DNA from: Litsea cubeba | Lineage: Eukaryota; Streptophyta; Magnoliopsida; Laurales; Lauraceae | Assembly (NCBI GenBank): GCA_012931725.1 | Contig: CM022949.1 | Span: 66,916,132-66,980,131 of the forward strand | Length of the DNA: 64,000 nt | Reading direction: 5' to 3' | Part shown: one piece after another, positions 46,115-56,212 of the stretch | Position numbering within the stretch: the first letter of the stretch is position 1 | Layout of the letters: each line of letters starts with the position of its first letter | The notes under the pieces: generated by a model | The model's database searches: none | What the model saw: the letters and a program-made list of their open reading frames with translations, nothing else | What the model was told of the DNA's origin: nothing | Translations under genes and position numbers: made by a program

Positions 46115-46510
46115 CGTGGGGAAGCGACGTTTAGTCGATACTCGCACAAATCGGAAGCATGCGAACCACGTTCGACACTTCCAAAATCGCAGGGAAGCGA
46201 CATTTCGTAGATACTTGCAAAATCCAAAACCATGGAAACGCAACATTTCAGATGATATCCATAACCCAAAGGTTTGAGAAAACCATAAATTTCAAAAATC
46301 GTGGGAAAACGACATCAAGTCAGTACCCGCAAAACCAAAATTTTTGAAAAGCAAGGATACGACATTCCATCGATACTTGCACCCAAATCAGCGAGGATGC
46401 GACATTCCATTGATACTCGCAATCGAATGAGCAAGGATACGACATTCCATCGATACTTGCAAGAACATTCAGCAGGGAGGCGACTTTTAGTCGATACTTG
46501 TATTTTTGAA
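46115..46510. repeat. Diverged tandem repeat, eight units
   Basis: A 35-55 bp unit with core GAxxCGACATTyxxTCGATACTyGCAA recurs at about 46116, 46189, 46232, 46300, 46351, 46389, 46428 and 46473. The three units at 46351-46465 are the best conserved, at about 39-bp period. Confidence 0.8.
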
Positions 46511-46800
46511 AACGAAACCGGCTATAAATGCTACAAAAACGGCTATAGATGCCACCAAAACAGGCTATAAATGCCACAAACCGGCTATCAATGCCACAAA
46601 ACAAAACCGGCTATCAATGCCACAAACAAAAAAAATTGGCTTTCAAAAGGCCCGGCTATTAATGCCACAAACCCGGCTATAGATGCCACAAAACAAACTC
46701 GGCTATCAATGCCACAAAAACCGGCTATCAATGCCACAAATCGGCTATCAATGCCACAAAAAAGCCGGCTCTCATGCCAAAAATCGGCTTCCATCTGGCT
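46507..46800. repeat. Tandem CGGCTATCAATGCCACAAA repeat, about 11 copies
   Basis: An 18-25 bp unit beginning GGCTAT[AC]AATGCCACAAA recurs about eleven times from 46508 to 46780. The same motif occurs four times in the U5 region of the Tat LTR (54058-54140). Confidence 0.9.
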
Positions 46801-46858
46801 TCCATGCCAAAACAATCATTTGACAAAAGATTTTCCCAAAATGAAAAGCTTTTGATCA

Positions 46859-47160
46859 AATCTCATTTAGCAATTACTTTTATCACAAAAAGATTTAAGT
46901 GAGCGTAGGGAAAACAAAAAATAAAGGGATCCCATTTAGCAATTACTTTCATCACAAAAAGATTTAAGTGAGCGTAGGGAAAACAAAAAAAAAAGAGTAC
47001 CAAAAAATACATGTGTTACCAAAAAAAAAAGTATTCACAAGCACTATAAAAAAAAGTACCAAAAAATACATGTGGTACAAAAAAAAAGTGTTCACAAGCA
47101 CTACAAAAAAAAGTACCAAAAAAAATACAAGTGGTACTAAAAAAAAAAAGAAAGATGGTT
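46859..47160. repeat. 69-bp duplication followed by a GTACC-A(n)-TACATGTG repeat
   Basis: CATTTAGCAATTACTTT...GAGCGTAGGGAAAAC occurs at 46862-46917 and 46931-46987. From 46995 to 47145 a unit of AGTACCAAAAAATACATGTG plus a CACAAGCACTA segment recurs about three times with A-runs. It ends just before the stop codon of the antisense gene. Confidence 0.85.
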
Positions 47161-47183
47161 TCTGTTAAAAAAAAAACAGGAGC

Positions 47184-50100
47184 TCAATCAAAAATGGTCT
47201 TTGGCCAAGAGTTCAGCTCCTCAAGCAAACCTTTGGCTTCAGCCGTCAGAGATTCGAGGGCACGATTCTTCAAGAACTTGCCATGAGATGCTGGGGTGGG
47301 CTGTAACCCTTCTTTCGCACCGGGAAGCTTATCCTGAGCAGTTTGCCATTGTTTGTTCTCTTCAGACTTCCTTTTAAGAACTCGATCGGCATCTGCAACC
47401 CGGCGAATCAGAGCACTCTCCCTATCACGAGCCTCTGTTATTGCAGTCCACTTGGGAGCGACTTGTGCCTGCAGATGCTCAAGACATTTCCTGGCCTCAT
47501 CGACCTCCCTATCAAGGATGTTAAGGTCATGTGTCAGCCCAATGATGTTTAGCTCTTCTAAGTTCTTCTCTCGGACTATCTGCTTCCTGCTTTGTGTAGC
47601 CTCATTCAGGTTAGACTGAGCCTTATCCGCAGGTTCCAGGAACATTTCCTTGAAGAACTGGCCGTCAGGAAAACCCATGGTCTCAAACCACCTGTCACCC
47701 AGCTCAATGATCCTATCAACGAACGCCCTGGCACTTGTGACATCCAGACCAGCCTCTTCAGCATCACCGAGAATCTCACACACATGCTGGATCATCCCAA
47801 ATCCGGCATCTAAGTGCCCAGAAAGCAGAGTCTCAATCCAAGAGCTCAGGACCCGCACCACCACCTTCTTCGCAAAAAGAAGAGATGGCCCAGCTGAGGA
47901 TTCGCCCAACTCCGTTGGTCGATTACTCATGTAATCACTCGTTGGAAGAGTAACAAAAGAACTCTTTCCAGTTGAAGCTGCTCCTGTTCGGGAAGGAATC
48001 TCAGCACGAGGTATCTCCTCAACAGTGTCAGAACTGGTCCTAGGAGTCTCTACCTCTGGATCAACCTCTGGCATCCCTTGCTCTGGTTCTAAAGGAAGCG
48101 ATGGACCCTCCTCTGTCACTTCAAAACCTGCTAAAGAAACACAAAAAGGTATGAATATGATCCTGTTTCAAAATCATTATCAGGGTTATTACTACAAAAT
48201 ACCTTCTTCGACGACTGGTGGAAGACTCTCTTCCTCCATGAACTCATCGGAAGCATCATCAACATTTGCGTCCATCGATAGTTCAAAGTCATCGAAATCC
48301 TATGGCAAGTCAGCTGACAAGAAAAATTGTTGGCAAACCAAGTCACAGACAAAAAAAAAGAAGAAGAAAGCAAAATAAGTCATACCGATTGGAGATTCTT
48401 GATTCACTTCAGAGTCCCTCGGTTCTTTTTCAGGTGCCCCGACAGGATCCGTCACCACCTCATCGGTTGGAACCTCAGGCATCACCAAGTCTTCCTCCGC
48501 TAAAAAAAAATAAAAGAAAGGCAGAAACAAGAAGCAAATCAGAACATGGAAAAATCCCATGAAAAGAAATGGAAAGAGAAAAAGGAAGAATCATACCTTC
48601 ACCGATGGTCTCTTCTTATCGGCTTCTCTTCTCTGGAGGCTCGTCAGCATCCACTGGCACATCCTCATTGATAGTAAGAGGAACTTCCAAGTCAGGAGAG
48701 TCCTCATACTGCCCCTTGCTGCGATGATGACTCCTCCTCTTACTCCTGCGGGCTCGCTTCTTAGACGAACCTGCCCCGCTATCAGAGTCAGGTTTCCCAC
48801 TTGACTCCTCACTGGATGGTCTACTCTTGCCAGTAGACTCCACGGAAGCTTGCCTCTGTGCCGCTTGCATCCAAGCATCAAGTTCAGCTTCCTCTTGTTT
48901 TAGCTGTTCTAAAGCCTCATCAGGTATTTCTCGAACAGCTTCAGAACCAATGACGCCCTGGTCACCGAGAAAGCCTATCTTGTGCTTCTCTCCAGAAAGG
49001 AAGGCCCTAACTTCCTCTCGCCGGATGCCATCCGACTTTCCAAGGCCCTTTCCTGATGCCAGCTTCACATCAAGCTCCTTCTTGGAAAGCCCCTGATATG
49101 CCGAAAAGCTCTCCGCGATCCACTTCGCAAAGCCGGCAGTCCGGGAAGTCAACAACATAGGATAAGAGCTCATGGTTGTAGTGTCTTCAGCACTATAGAA
49201 AGCCCATGCATTTCTCCCGTCCTGTAAACCTCCAAAGCGCTTCACCATGCTTGAAGGCGCTCCACCAACGCCTTGAGAAAAACCCAACTGCAAAGCAAAG
49301 CGAGAGGGTACATACGGCTGGATGTCGACGAAAAGATGTCTGCAGTACACCATCATGCCGACACGTATGCTAAAAAGCCACTCCTTCTCTGCATTCGTCA
49401 AGGAGTAATGCCTTCCCAATCCCGCCCTGGTAGAGTCTCGGGAGGCACCAAAATCAAAAGCCTTCTTCCGCAACTCCGGAGAAAGCTTCACTGAAGACTG
49501 CCCCATCTCGACGTCCCTGAACCGTCGGATCCTCATGCGGGCAAACAAAAGTGATTCAGACACAGCTTTGCCCTTAGGCAGCTGAATCATGAGAGGATCA
49601 TCATCCTGTGCAGCACCCAGCCGGTGGAAGCCAGGAAAGTGGTACACGTACCACGAATAAAAGATATGGGCTAAAAATACCCTATTCATGGGAAGCCCAA
49701 GCCGAACCAAAAAAGCAATAGCCTGCAGTTCGGTACACAGGTAAGAGTAAAGAGCTGGCACCAAAGCAAGCTGCTCTCCAAACGCCATCTGACAAGCCGG
49801 AAAAATACAATGCGGCCTGATGTGCGTTCCATCTCCTCCAGCAAAAATAGCCTCACCAAGCCAATAAGTGAGGTAAATAGCGATATCTCTCCGCAGTGCA
49901 ATGTCTGGACATATGGCGTTTGTACTCGCACAGAAATCTCTCAACTCTTCTTGCATAGCCAAGATCTTCTTCGAACTTGGATCCTGAGCCCTGGCTTCCT
50001 GGGTCACACTATCAGAAGACTCCCTGCTATCAAAAAAGTTGGGGAACGAAGAGCTAGAACTCTTCCAACTACTAGATCTAACTTTCAAACCCTCCTTATC

Positions 50101-51793
50101 CTTCAAAAAATCATAGAAGGCGACGAGCTGAAAGTATAGAAGCCTGAACTCCTCAGACTGCCCCTCATGAACGCTGTTAATCGGCATAAATTCCTCATAG
50201 AGCTTGCCAAGGATGGGCAATCCAGTAATGGCGCTCAGCTCCTTCAAAGAGAAACCAATCTCACCATTCGTCACAACGAAGGTATTGGTTTGTGGGAGGA
50301 ATGATTCCAACATAGCCATGAAGGCCTCGTTGGAAAAGATCACGGTCTCCCTAAAAGCGCGGACCGCATCAAAAATCATGGCTTCCTTCAAAACGGCGCC
50401 ACCAATCAGCAGGACGCGATCAGTCCATGACTTCCACTCGTAGTCAGCATTGAAACGGCCACGAAGTCGAAAAGGCTCGACCCAATTGCTGCCGTTACCG
50501 CTGAAAATACCAAGGCCCACCGGTCTCAAATCGACCAACGGATAATCAGAGCCCTGGTAGCCGCTGGATGGCATCAATAGGTCCATGTCAACAGGCGACC
50601 TCTCCGTATATCCAGGAGAACCGCCAACAAAAACCCAATCTTGATTACATTTGTCCTTCTCACCCAGCTTGGAGGATCTTCCCTCTTAGAGCACGTGGGG
50701 GCAAGGCTCATGATCGAGACGGTGCGATCAAACGTCGACTGGGTAGCAACAGTCTTCTTCTCACCATCTACTGTGAAAGAGAACTGAAAACATCTCCTCT
50801 GGTATGTCATTTCATCAGGGATAACATCACCAAAGAAGAAGGTAGGCTTGGGTAAAACACTCTGATCTTCCATTACCCATGGACGACTGCTTACCATGAT
50901 GTTATAGAATTCCTCTCCCTTGAGAGCGATCAGTCGCTGCCTCATCTCATCTCTATTGAGGGAGTCGTATTCTTCCAAATTTCTCTCAACATACTGGACC
51001 TTCTCAAAGGTTTGCTGAACGGCCGGATTAGAAGATCTAGCAGATCGACGAGGTGCGCTTATAGCAGGCTCTTTACCCTTGTTCGTTCTGGAGGAACCAC
51101 CTGAAAAGGATGGAAAAGAAAAAGATCAAACATCAAAATGACAGAATCTCGGCAAAAAAAATCTGGCGAGATTTTGACATGATGACGGGGCAATTCTGAA
51201 GAAAAGGAACTATCCCGAAAGAAATAGAAACTTGAAGATGAGCTCAACATGGTTGCGAGCTCCGAAACTCCAAACTTTCGAAACTTCAAAGTCTCCGCAA
51301 AATCAGGAAGGGCTCAACATCGCTGCAAACTCCAAATTTCCCAAATTTGCGAAAACTTTCAGGTATGCTATCAGATCATGCTACAATTCAATTTACAAAA
51401 ATATACATGCATGAACATCTTAGTAAAAAAAATGCATTATCATGATGAGCAAAAAAAAAAAAAAAACTTTCTCAAAAAAAAGGGGGGAGAAAGAAAAGAA
51501 GAAAAAAAAAAGAAAACTTTCTCAAAAAAAAAAAAAGGGGACTGGCCCACAGGCCACGTGGCTGTACGGCCAGATCCGTACGGATCTCTCCGTACGGCCC
51601 ACAAAAGAAACAAAAAAAAACATGCAAAAAAGAAAGAAAAAGAAAGCAAAAAAAAAAAAAAACGTGTAAAAAAAAAGAAGCAAACATGTGGAAAAGAAAA
51701 AAAGAAGAAACAAAAGTAAGAAACAAAAAAAAAGAACTTTTTTTTCCTTCTACGATGGGGTTTTCTTGAAAAAGGGAACTTACTTGAAACCAT
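47184..51793 (-). pseudogene. Antisense five-exon gene for a plant-mobile-domain (PMD) protein
   Basis: Exons on the minus strand: 51793-51784 (ATG GTT TCA A), 51100-48597, 48499-48386, 48313-48203 and 48130-47184. Every intron is GT-AG and phase 1: 51783-51101 (donor A/GTAAGT), 48596-48500, 48385-48314 and 48202-48131. The length sum closes on the final stop if one base, lost near 50661-50672, is counted. Exon 2 carries the PMD (aminotransferase-like) fold with GEIGFSLKELSAITGLPILG near its start; Ser/Lys-rich nuclear-signal-like KKRARRSKRRSHHRSK follows. Exon 5 has a coiled coil. Lesions: frameshift near 50665, TAA at 48616-48618, TAG at 48300-48302. PMD proteins such as MAIN/MAIL1 act in silencing and genome stability; the role in elements is unknown. 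The start codon lies 76 bp from the LTR, so the LTR may supply the antisense promoter. Confidence 0.8.
51101..51783 (-). other. Intron 1 of the antisense PMD gene, with purine tract and palindrome
   Basis: 683-bp intron with an A-rich plus strand (T-rich, hence spliceable, on the minus strand) at 51430-51735. It includes 51540-51600, a GC-rich island with the perfect 14-bp palindrome GATCCGTACGGATC (51571-51584 region) and further CCGTACGG copies. Lys-rich and Phe-rich frames across it are low-complexity artefacts. Confidence 0.7.
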
Positions 51794-51868
51794 TGGTGGA
51801 GAAGAAGAAGAAAAGTCTTGAAGATCTTGAAGAAGAAGAACTCTTGGTCTTGAAACCCTCTTGGGATT
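51794..51868. promoter_or_regulatory. Probable 5' UTR of the antisense PMD gene at the Tat-C / LTR boundary
   Basis: Purine-rich GAAGAAGAAG on plus (pyrimidine-rich on the antisense strand, typical of a plant leader). It ends at TTGGGATT against the LTR. It may double as a weak polypurine tract, but it is not directly adjacent to the LTR, so the PPT is uncertain. Confidence 0.4.
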
Positions 51869-52143
51869 TGTTGACACCAAAAATGTCAATTTGCCTCTTC
51901 AAGATCCAAAGAGCTACATGAAGTCGCAACCTGCCATAAATAGGCAAGGCTACTTCCAAAAAATCAAATCTTGTCAGAATCAAACAAAAACTGCAAGATC
52001 CTTCAAGACAGCCAAAAGAGGAGTACACAAGAAGTTTTGGGCCATTTCAAAATCATTTGGCCTAACTTCGCTTCTCCGGTAGCCGAAAAGGAGCTCTTGG
52101 CGGCGAAAGCATCGGAGACACCAAATCTCAAAATACATCCAAA

Positions 52144-52730
52144 AGGCTCCACGTCAAGTTCCGAGTCAAACCGACAACGTTTAACCCTACATCAACCCTC
52201 GAACAGCTAAATCAAGCCTCTCGGCAGCAAGAACCGCCGAGGCCATCACTCATCAGATAGAGCACATGGAAGGCTTCAAAATGCTTACAAGGGGCTGCAC
52301 GTCAAATTTCAGGTCATTTCGACAACATTTGACCATAGTTTGACGCTCGGAAGCCAAATCAGGCCTCTCGGCGGCAAAGCTCTCCGGGACCATGGTTTCC
52401 AAGACAGAGCCTATGGATCATCTTAAAATGACTCCAATGGGTTCCCTATCAAATTTCAAGTTAATCGGACATCGGTTGACCGCGACATCTTCATCGCGAC
52501 AAAAGTGAGTCTACTGGTGATAGGACCCCAAACGGCTTCAAAACTAAAAAAAAAAAGCCTATGGTTGGTCTTATTTATTGCTCAGGAGGCTTCACACCAA
52601 ATTTCAGGTCATTCCGACATCGTTTGACCCAGTTTCAGCTTGTGACGGAAAATCGGCAGCTCTGCGCGACAAAGTCTTCGGCTTTCTCAAGAAATTGGAA
52701 ACTTTGCAAAATAAAATGCAAGGATTCTCA
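52144..52730. repeat. Four diverged 148-bp tandem units in Tat U3
   Basis: The core GGCTxCACxTCAAATTTCAGGTCA-TTCCGACA-CGTTTGACC starts at 52144, 52293, 52440 and 52588, intervals 149, 147 and 148 bp. The LTR at 63014 has only the last two (63314 and 63472). Confidence 0.88.
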
Positions 52731-52844
52731 TCAGGTTCCCTACAGGGAAATCAGGCCAATAAATGGTCAAAAATGTCAAGAAAAAATACAGAAGAAAAAA
52801 GAATCAAAAACAGCAAAAACGGACACAAAACGGGACAAAAGGGG

Positions 52845-52930
52845 GAAAAAAAACCCCAGGGTCGCAGACCCCTGTGACCCTGGAGCCCGGGATCGCCGGG
52901 AAGGCCCCGGAAACCCCGGTTTTCGCCGTT
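52845..52930. repeat. GC-rich inverted-repeat block in Tat U3
   Basis: CCCCAGGGTCGCAGACCCCTGTGACCC and flanking CCCGGGATCGCCGGG form overlapping inverted repeats in otherwise AT-rich DNA. The second LTR has an expanded version at 63738-63835. Confidence 0.75.
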
Positions 52931-54057
52931 TTTTCGCGATTTGAAGCGTCCAGCCTCTGGTAGTTTCCAAGACTCATATTTTTGAGACACCAAATCCTCT
53001 GACATCCGTCAAAAACACGGGTCAATCATCAAAAGTATCGAAAACAACATTGATTGCCACCCGGTCAACCAAAAAAAGTGTGCTTTCTACCCGACCGATC
53101 GAGAAATCGAAAGGACAGATGGCACTGACCCGCTGTTGGCAACCAACACCTGAAGTCACATGGTCATCCGATGTCGATCTACATGAAGATCCATCGATGA
53201 TCATTACCAGAAGAATCCCAAAAGCGCGGCACGGCCCGCGACTCTTCAACTGCTAGGCGACCACTTAATGCGATTAATTGACTAGCTTTATTACAGTCAT
53301 TAATCCATTTCTTTGGATGGACCAATCAGAAGCAAGCATCCGAGAGTTACAAGTCAACAGATTCATGGCATTTAACCCATGAAACTCCTCCCATCATGGC
53401 GATTAAAGGCGATTAAATGCCCTCAATCTCCTCCGGCCAATCAGAAGCCAAGAAAAAGGAGTTACAAAATAAAGATTTAAATCCTGTAACTCCTCCCATT
53501 ATGCGGCTTAATGACAATAAAAGCCCATAAACCCTCCTAAATGGCTACCTAAAAGCCTATAAATAGGAGAGCTCTCCAAGAAGAAAGAGATCGGAGAAAA
53601 TCACAGACAGAGACACAGACAAAGCACAGAAATTCAGAGAAGGAAAAGAGAGAAAACTCTGCGAAAATCCTACACCGACCACTGCTACAAGGTGACAAAA
53701 GTCCCTTGGGGGTACCCCCCCCCCCAAAGGTCCTTGCCTCCTCTTTCTGCCTCCAATGGCTTAGATGTGGCTTTTCAGCCCGTCTACTCGATTTTTTATT
53801 AGACATAGGACCTCGTTTTGGTCTTTGTCCTCTAAAAACCTGAGGTTATAGCCAAGCCAAGCGAATCAATAGCATCCTCTGTTCTCATCTGCATGGATGA
53901 TGGCGAGCCCACATATGGCTTGCGACCGTCAATCTGAACGGGTCCCCCATAATCTCCTGAGAAGTTAGATCCTCCTTTTCTTACTTTTCATTGTAGTTTG
54001 TATTTTTTCAAAAGAGACGAAAATCACAACTCTTGTCTTTCATTATTGATAAGGATT

Positions 54058-54140
54058 GTAAATCGGCTATAAACGCCAAAATCGGCTATAAACGCCAGAA
54101 ATCGGCTATAAACGCCAAAATCGGCTATAAATGCCAAAAA
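54058..54140. repeat. Four CGGCTATAAACGCC repeats in Tat U5
   Basis: Unit of about 19 bp. It is nearly the same as the repeat at 46507-46800 in the Tat-C 3' UTR. Confidence 0.88.
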
Positions 54141-54411
54141 AATTGCCTTTCACGGCAAACCAAGAAAAATGTCTCTTTTCTTAAATATATGTGCAATGGA
54201 AAACTTGAAAGAAGTTGATTTCTTTTTTACTTGCGAAGGTTGATCTCCGGATCACCACTTGCAATTCCAACTAAAATAGAAAATCTGGCACGCCCACACA
54301 ACAAAAATGTTGATGCGCTCCTCTGCCCCCCGGTTACGTAAGGGTCGGACCCAACGGACTTCCACGTCCGCCGACCTCGGTAGAACCGAGCAGGAACGCA
54401 GTCCATCAAGC

Positions 54412-54430
54412 TGGCACACCCGGTGGGACC
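54412..54430 (+). other. Tat-D primer-binding site (candidate)
   Basis: TGGCACACCCGGTGGGACC lies a few bases after the LTR. It begins TGG as required for a tRNA 3' CCA. Similar TTGGCACGCCCGGTGGGAC sites are frequent in Ty3/gypsy Tat elements. The tRNA is not assigned. Confidence 0.7.
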
Positions 54431-54656
54431 CGTTTATTTGAGAACACGATGCTAGAAATGAAATATTTGCATATCATATATTTTGCTCTATGCTTATATT
54501 TCTTTTCTCGATTCCTTCGCTACTTTATAATTGGTGGCCTATGTTGGATTCCGCATCTAAAAAAATGAGATGAGATTTTTTGGAAATTTCTAATTCTTTG
54601 AATTTATTTCCGCTCTTTCTCTTTTCAAAAAAAACAAAAAACAAAAAATCAGAATT

Positions 54657-55830
54657 TTCATTTTGGATTCAAAATTGAGAAACCTTGATCCGTTCCTATC
54701 GTTCATCTCGCTTGCAGAAATGTTGAGCCTGTTCGACTAAGGTTTTGGGCCATCGTTTCTCTTCGATGAGTTCATTAAAGATCTAAAAAAATATATATAA
54801 TAAAAAAAATAAAAAAAATTTAGATTTCTCATTTTGGATTCAAAATTGAGAAACCTTGATCCGTTCCTATCGTTCATCGCGCTTGCAGAAATGTTGAGCC
54901 TGTTCAACTAAGGTTTTGGGCCATCGTTTCTCTTCGATGAGTTCATTAAAAATAAAAATATATATATATATAATTTAAACTTTTCATTTTGGATTCAAAA
55001 TTGAGAAACCTTGATCCGTTCCTGTCGTTCATCGCGCTTGCAGAAATGTTGAGCCTGTTCGACTAAGGTTTTGGGCCATCGTTTCTCTTCGATGAGTTCA
55101 TTAAAATATATATATATTAAAAAAAAAAAAAGACATAGACCGCTAAGGTTAAACCAACTGTGTTCTTTGATCATGGTTGATTCCAAGAAAAGCCTTGTCC
55201 AGAGTGTGGAGACAGCTTGACTGTTCTAGGCAAGGGTCCTCCAAACGGGTTCATTAAGTAATCCTACCCTTACCTGGGGGCAATTCTATCAATCAAGATT
55301 TCATAAGACCGGGTTAGGAGGCCTATGTGTACTCTCTCGTCTTTTAAATAAATTTTTTAAAAATAAAATAAAATTTTTAAAAAATAAAATTTTAAAATAA
55401 AAAATAAAAAATAAAAAATAAAAAAATTCAAAAAAAATCTTAAAAATAAAAATATATAAAAATATAAAAAATAAAAATAATAAAAAAAGATTTTAAAAAA
55501 AAAAACTTCAAAATCTTCAAAAAAAAAAAACTTCCGTCATTTTGGGTTTAGATTGGAAAAATCTTGGTCTTCTCCTTTCTGAGCACTGGCGCTCGCGGAA
55601 ATCGCTGAGCCCGTGTTCAGATTGGAGTGCCTTTTGCTCTCTTTGATGAACCCGATATTGGCCTTTCAAAAAAAAAAAACTCGTCATTTTTAGATTCAGA
55701 TTCGAGAAATTATGGTTCATTTCTTTCTGAGCACTGGTGCTCGCGGAAATCGCTGAGCCCGTGTTCAGATTTGAATACCATCTGCTCTCTTTGATGAATC
55801 CAATTTTGACCTTTCAAAACAGAGAATCTC
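54657..55830. repeat. Leader tandem repeats of Tat-D (three plus two units)
   Basis: Three near-identical units (from 54657, 54825 and 54980; spacing 171 and 155 bp) share TTTTGGATTCAAAATTGAGA and GGCCATCGTTTCTCTTCGA. Two more diverged units start near 55536 and 55681 (CGTCATTTT...GCTCGCGGAAATCGCTGAGC). Between them, 55340-55530 is AT-rich AAAATAAAA simple sequence. Confidence 0.88.
55340..55530. repeat. AT-rich simple sequence (AAAATAAAA)
   Basis: Low-complexity run of A with T interruptions in the Tat-D leader; not coding. Confidence 0.9.
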
Positions 55831-56212
55831 ATCTCATGGATGCGGTCTCAAAACATTTGTGTCTAGCGGTACTAGTACGCCCTTTCAGGGTCTACTGTAT
55901 TGCGACCGGCACATCTGTAACTCCAAACTTTATATTCTTCTTATCTCGAGCAAGCTTTGCTTCTCGGTAAGTCGAATTTAAGTTCACAATTGCTTCTAGC
56001 AGTCACTAGGACGCTCATTCTGGGCTTACCATACCTGTGATCAGAACAATTGTACCCTCTATGGCATTTTGCCTTCCTCATATTGCTTGGGTCATCTCCC
56101 TCGAGCAATTTGAAAAGACAAAACCATAGAATTTCCCATTTATGATCATTATATTCTTGTGATTACTAATGGATGTAGTCTTGTTCCAGAAATTCTCGAA
56201 AAAAAACTAACA

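Larger units (their letters stand above)
39621..51868 (+). mobile_element. Tat-C, Ty3/gypsy Tat-type element with antisense gene
   Basis: Starts abruptly inside gag where the LARD was inserted, then carries protease, G-patch linker, RT, RNase H, second RNase H, integrase, a 1.4-kb repeat-rich 3' UTR and a minus-strand spliced gene, and ends at an LTR boundary (51869). The order RT-before-integrase defines Ty3/gypsy. The double RNase H and antisense ORF point to the Tat lineage. Confidence 0.92.
51869..54408 (+). repeat. Tat LTR: 5' LTR of Tat-D, possibly shared with Tat-C
   Basis: Starts TGTTGACACCAAAAATGTCA; the identical start at 63014 with unrelated flank confirms the boundary. TATA box TATAAATA at 53558-53565 and a PBS after the end. 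U3 contains four copies of a 148-bp unit (52144-52730), a GC-rich inverted-repeat block (52845-52930) and, near the end, four CGGCTATAAACGCC repeats (54058-54140). It is about 2.54 kb. Tat-C ends directly at its left border. Confidence 0.9.

Noticed and set aside
46968..47168. Lys/Thr-rich 66-residue frame
   Set aside because: Translation of the GTACC/A-run tandem repeat.
48025..48378. Plus-strand frames over the antisense PMD gene (48025-48378, 47650-47934, 48827-49096)
   Set aside because: Shadows of the minus-strand exons, which have domain content and splice signals.
51249..51889. Lys-rich plus-strand and Phe-rich minus-strand frames
   Set aside because: Low-complexity A-runs within intron 1 of the antisense gene.
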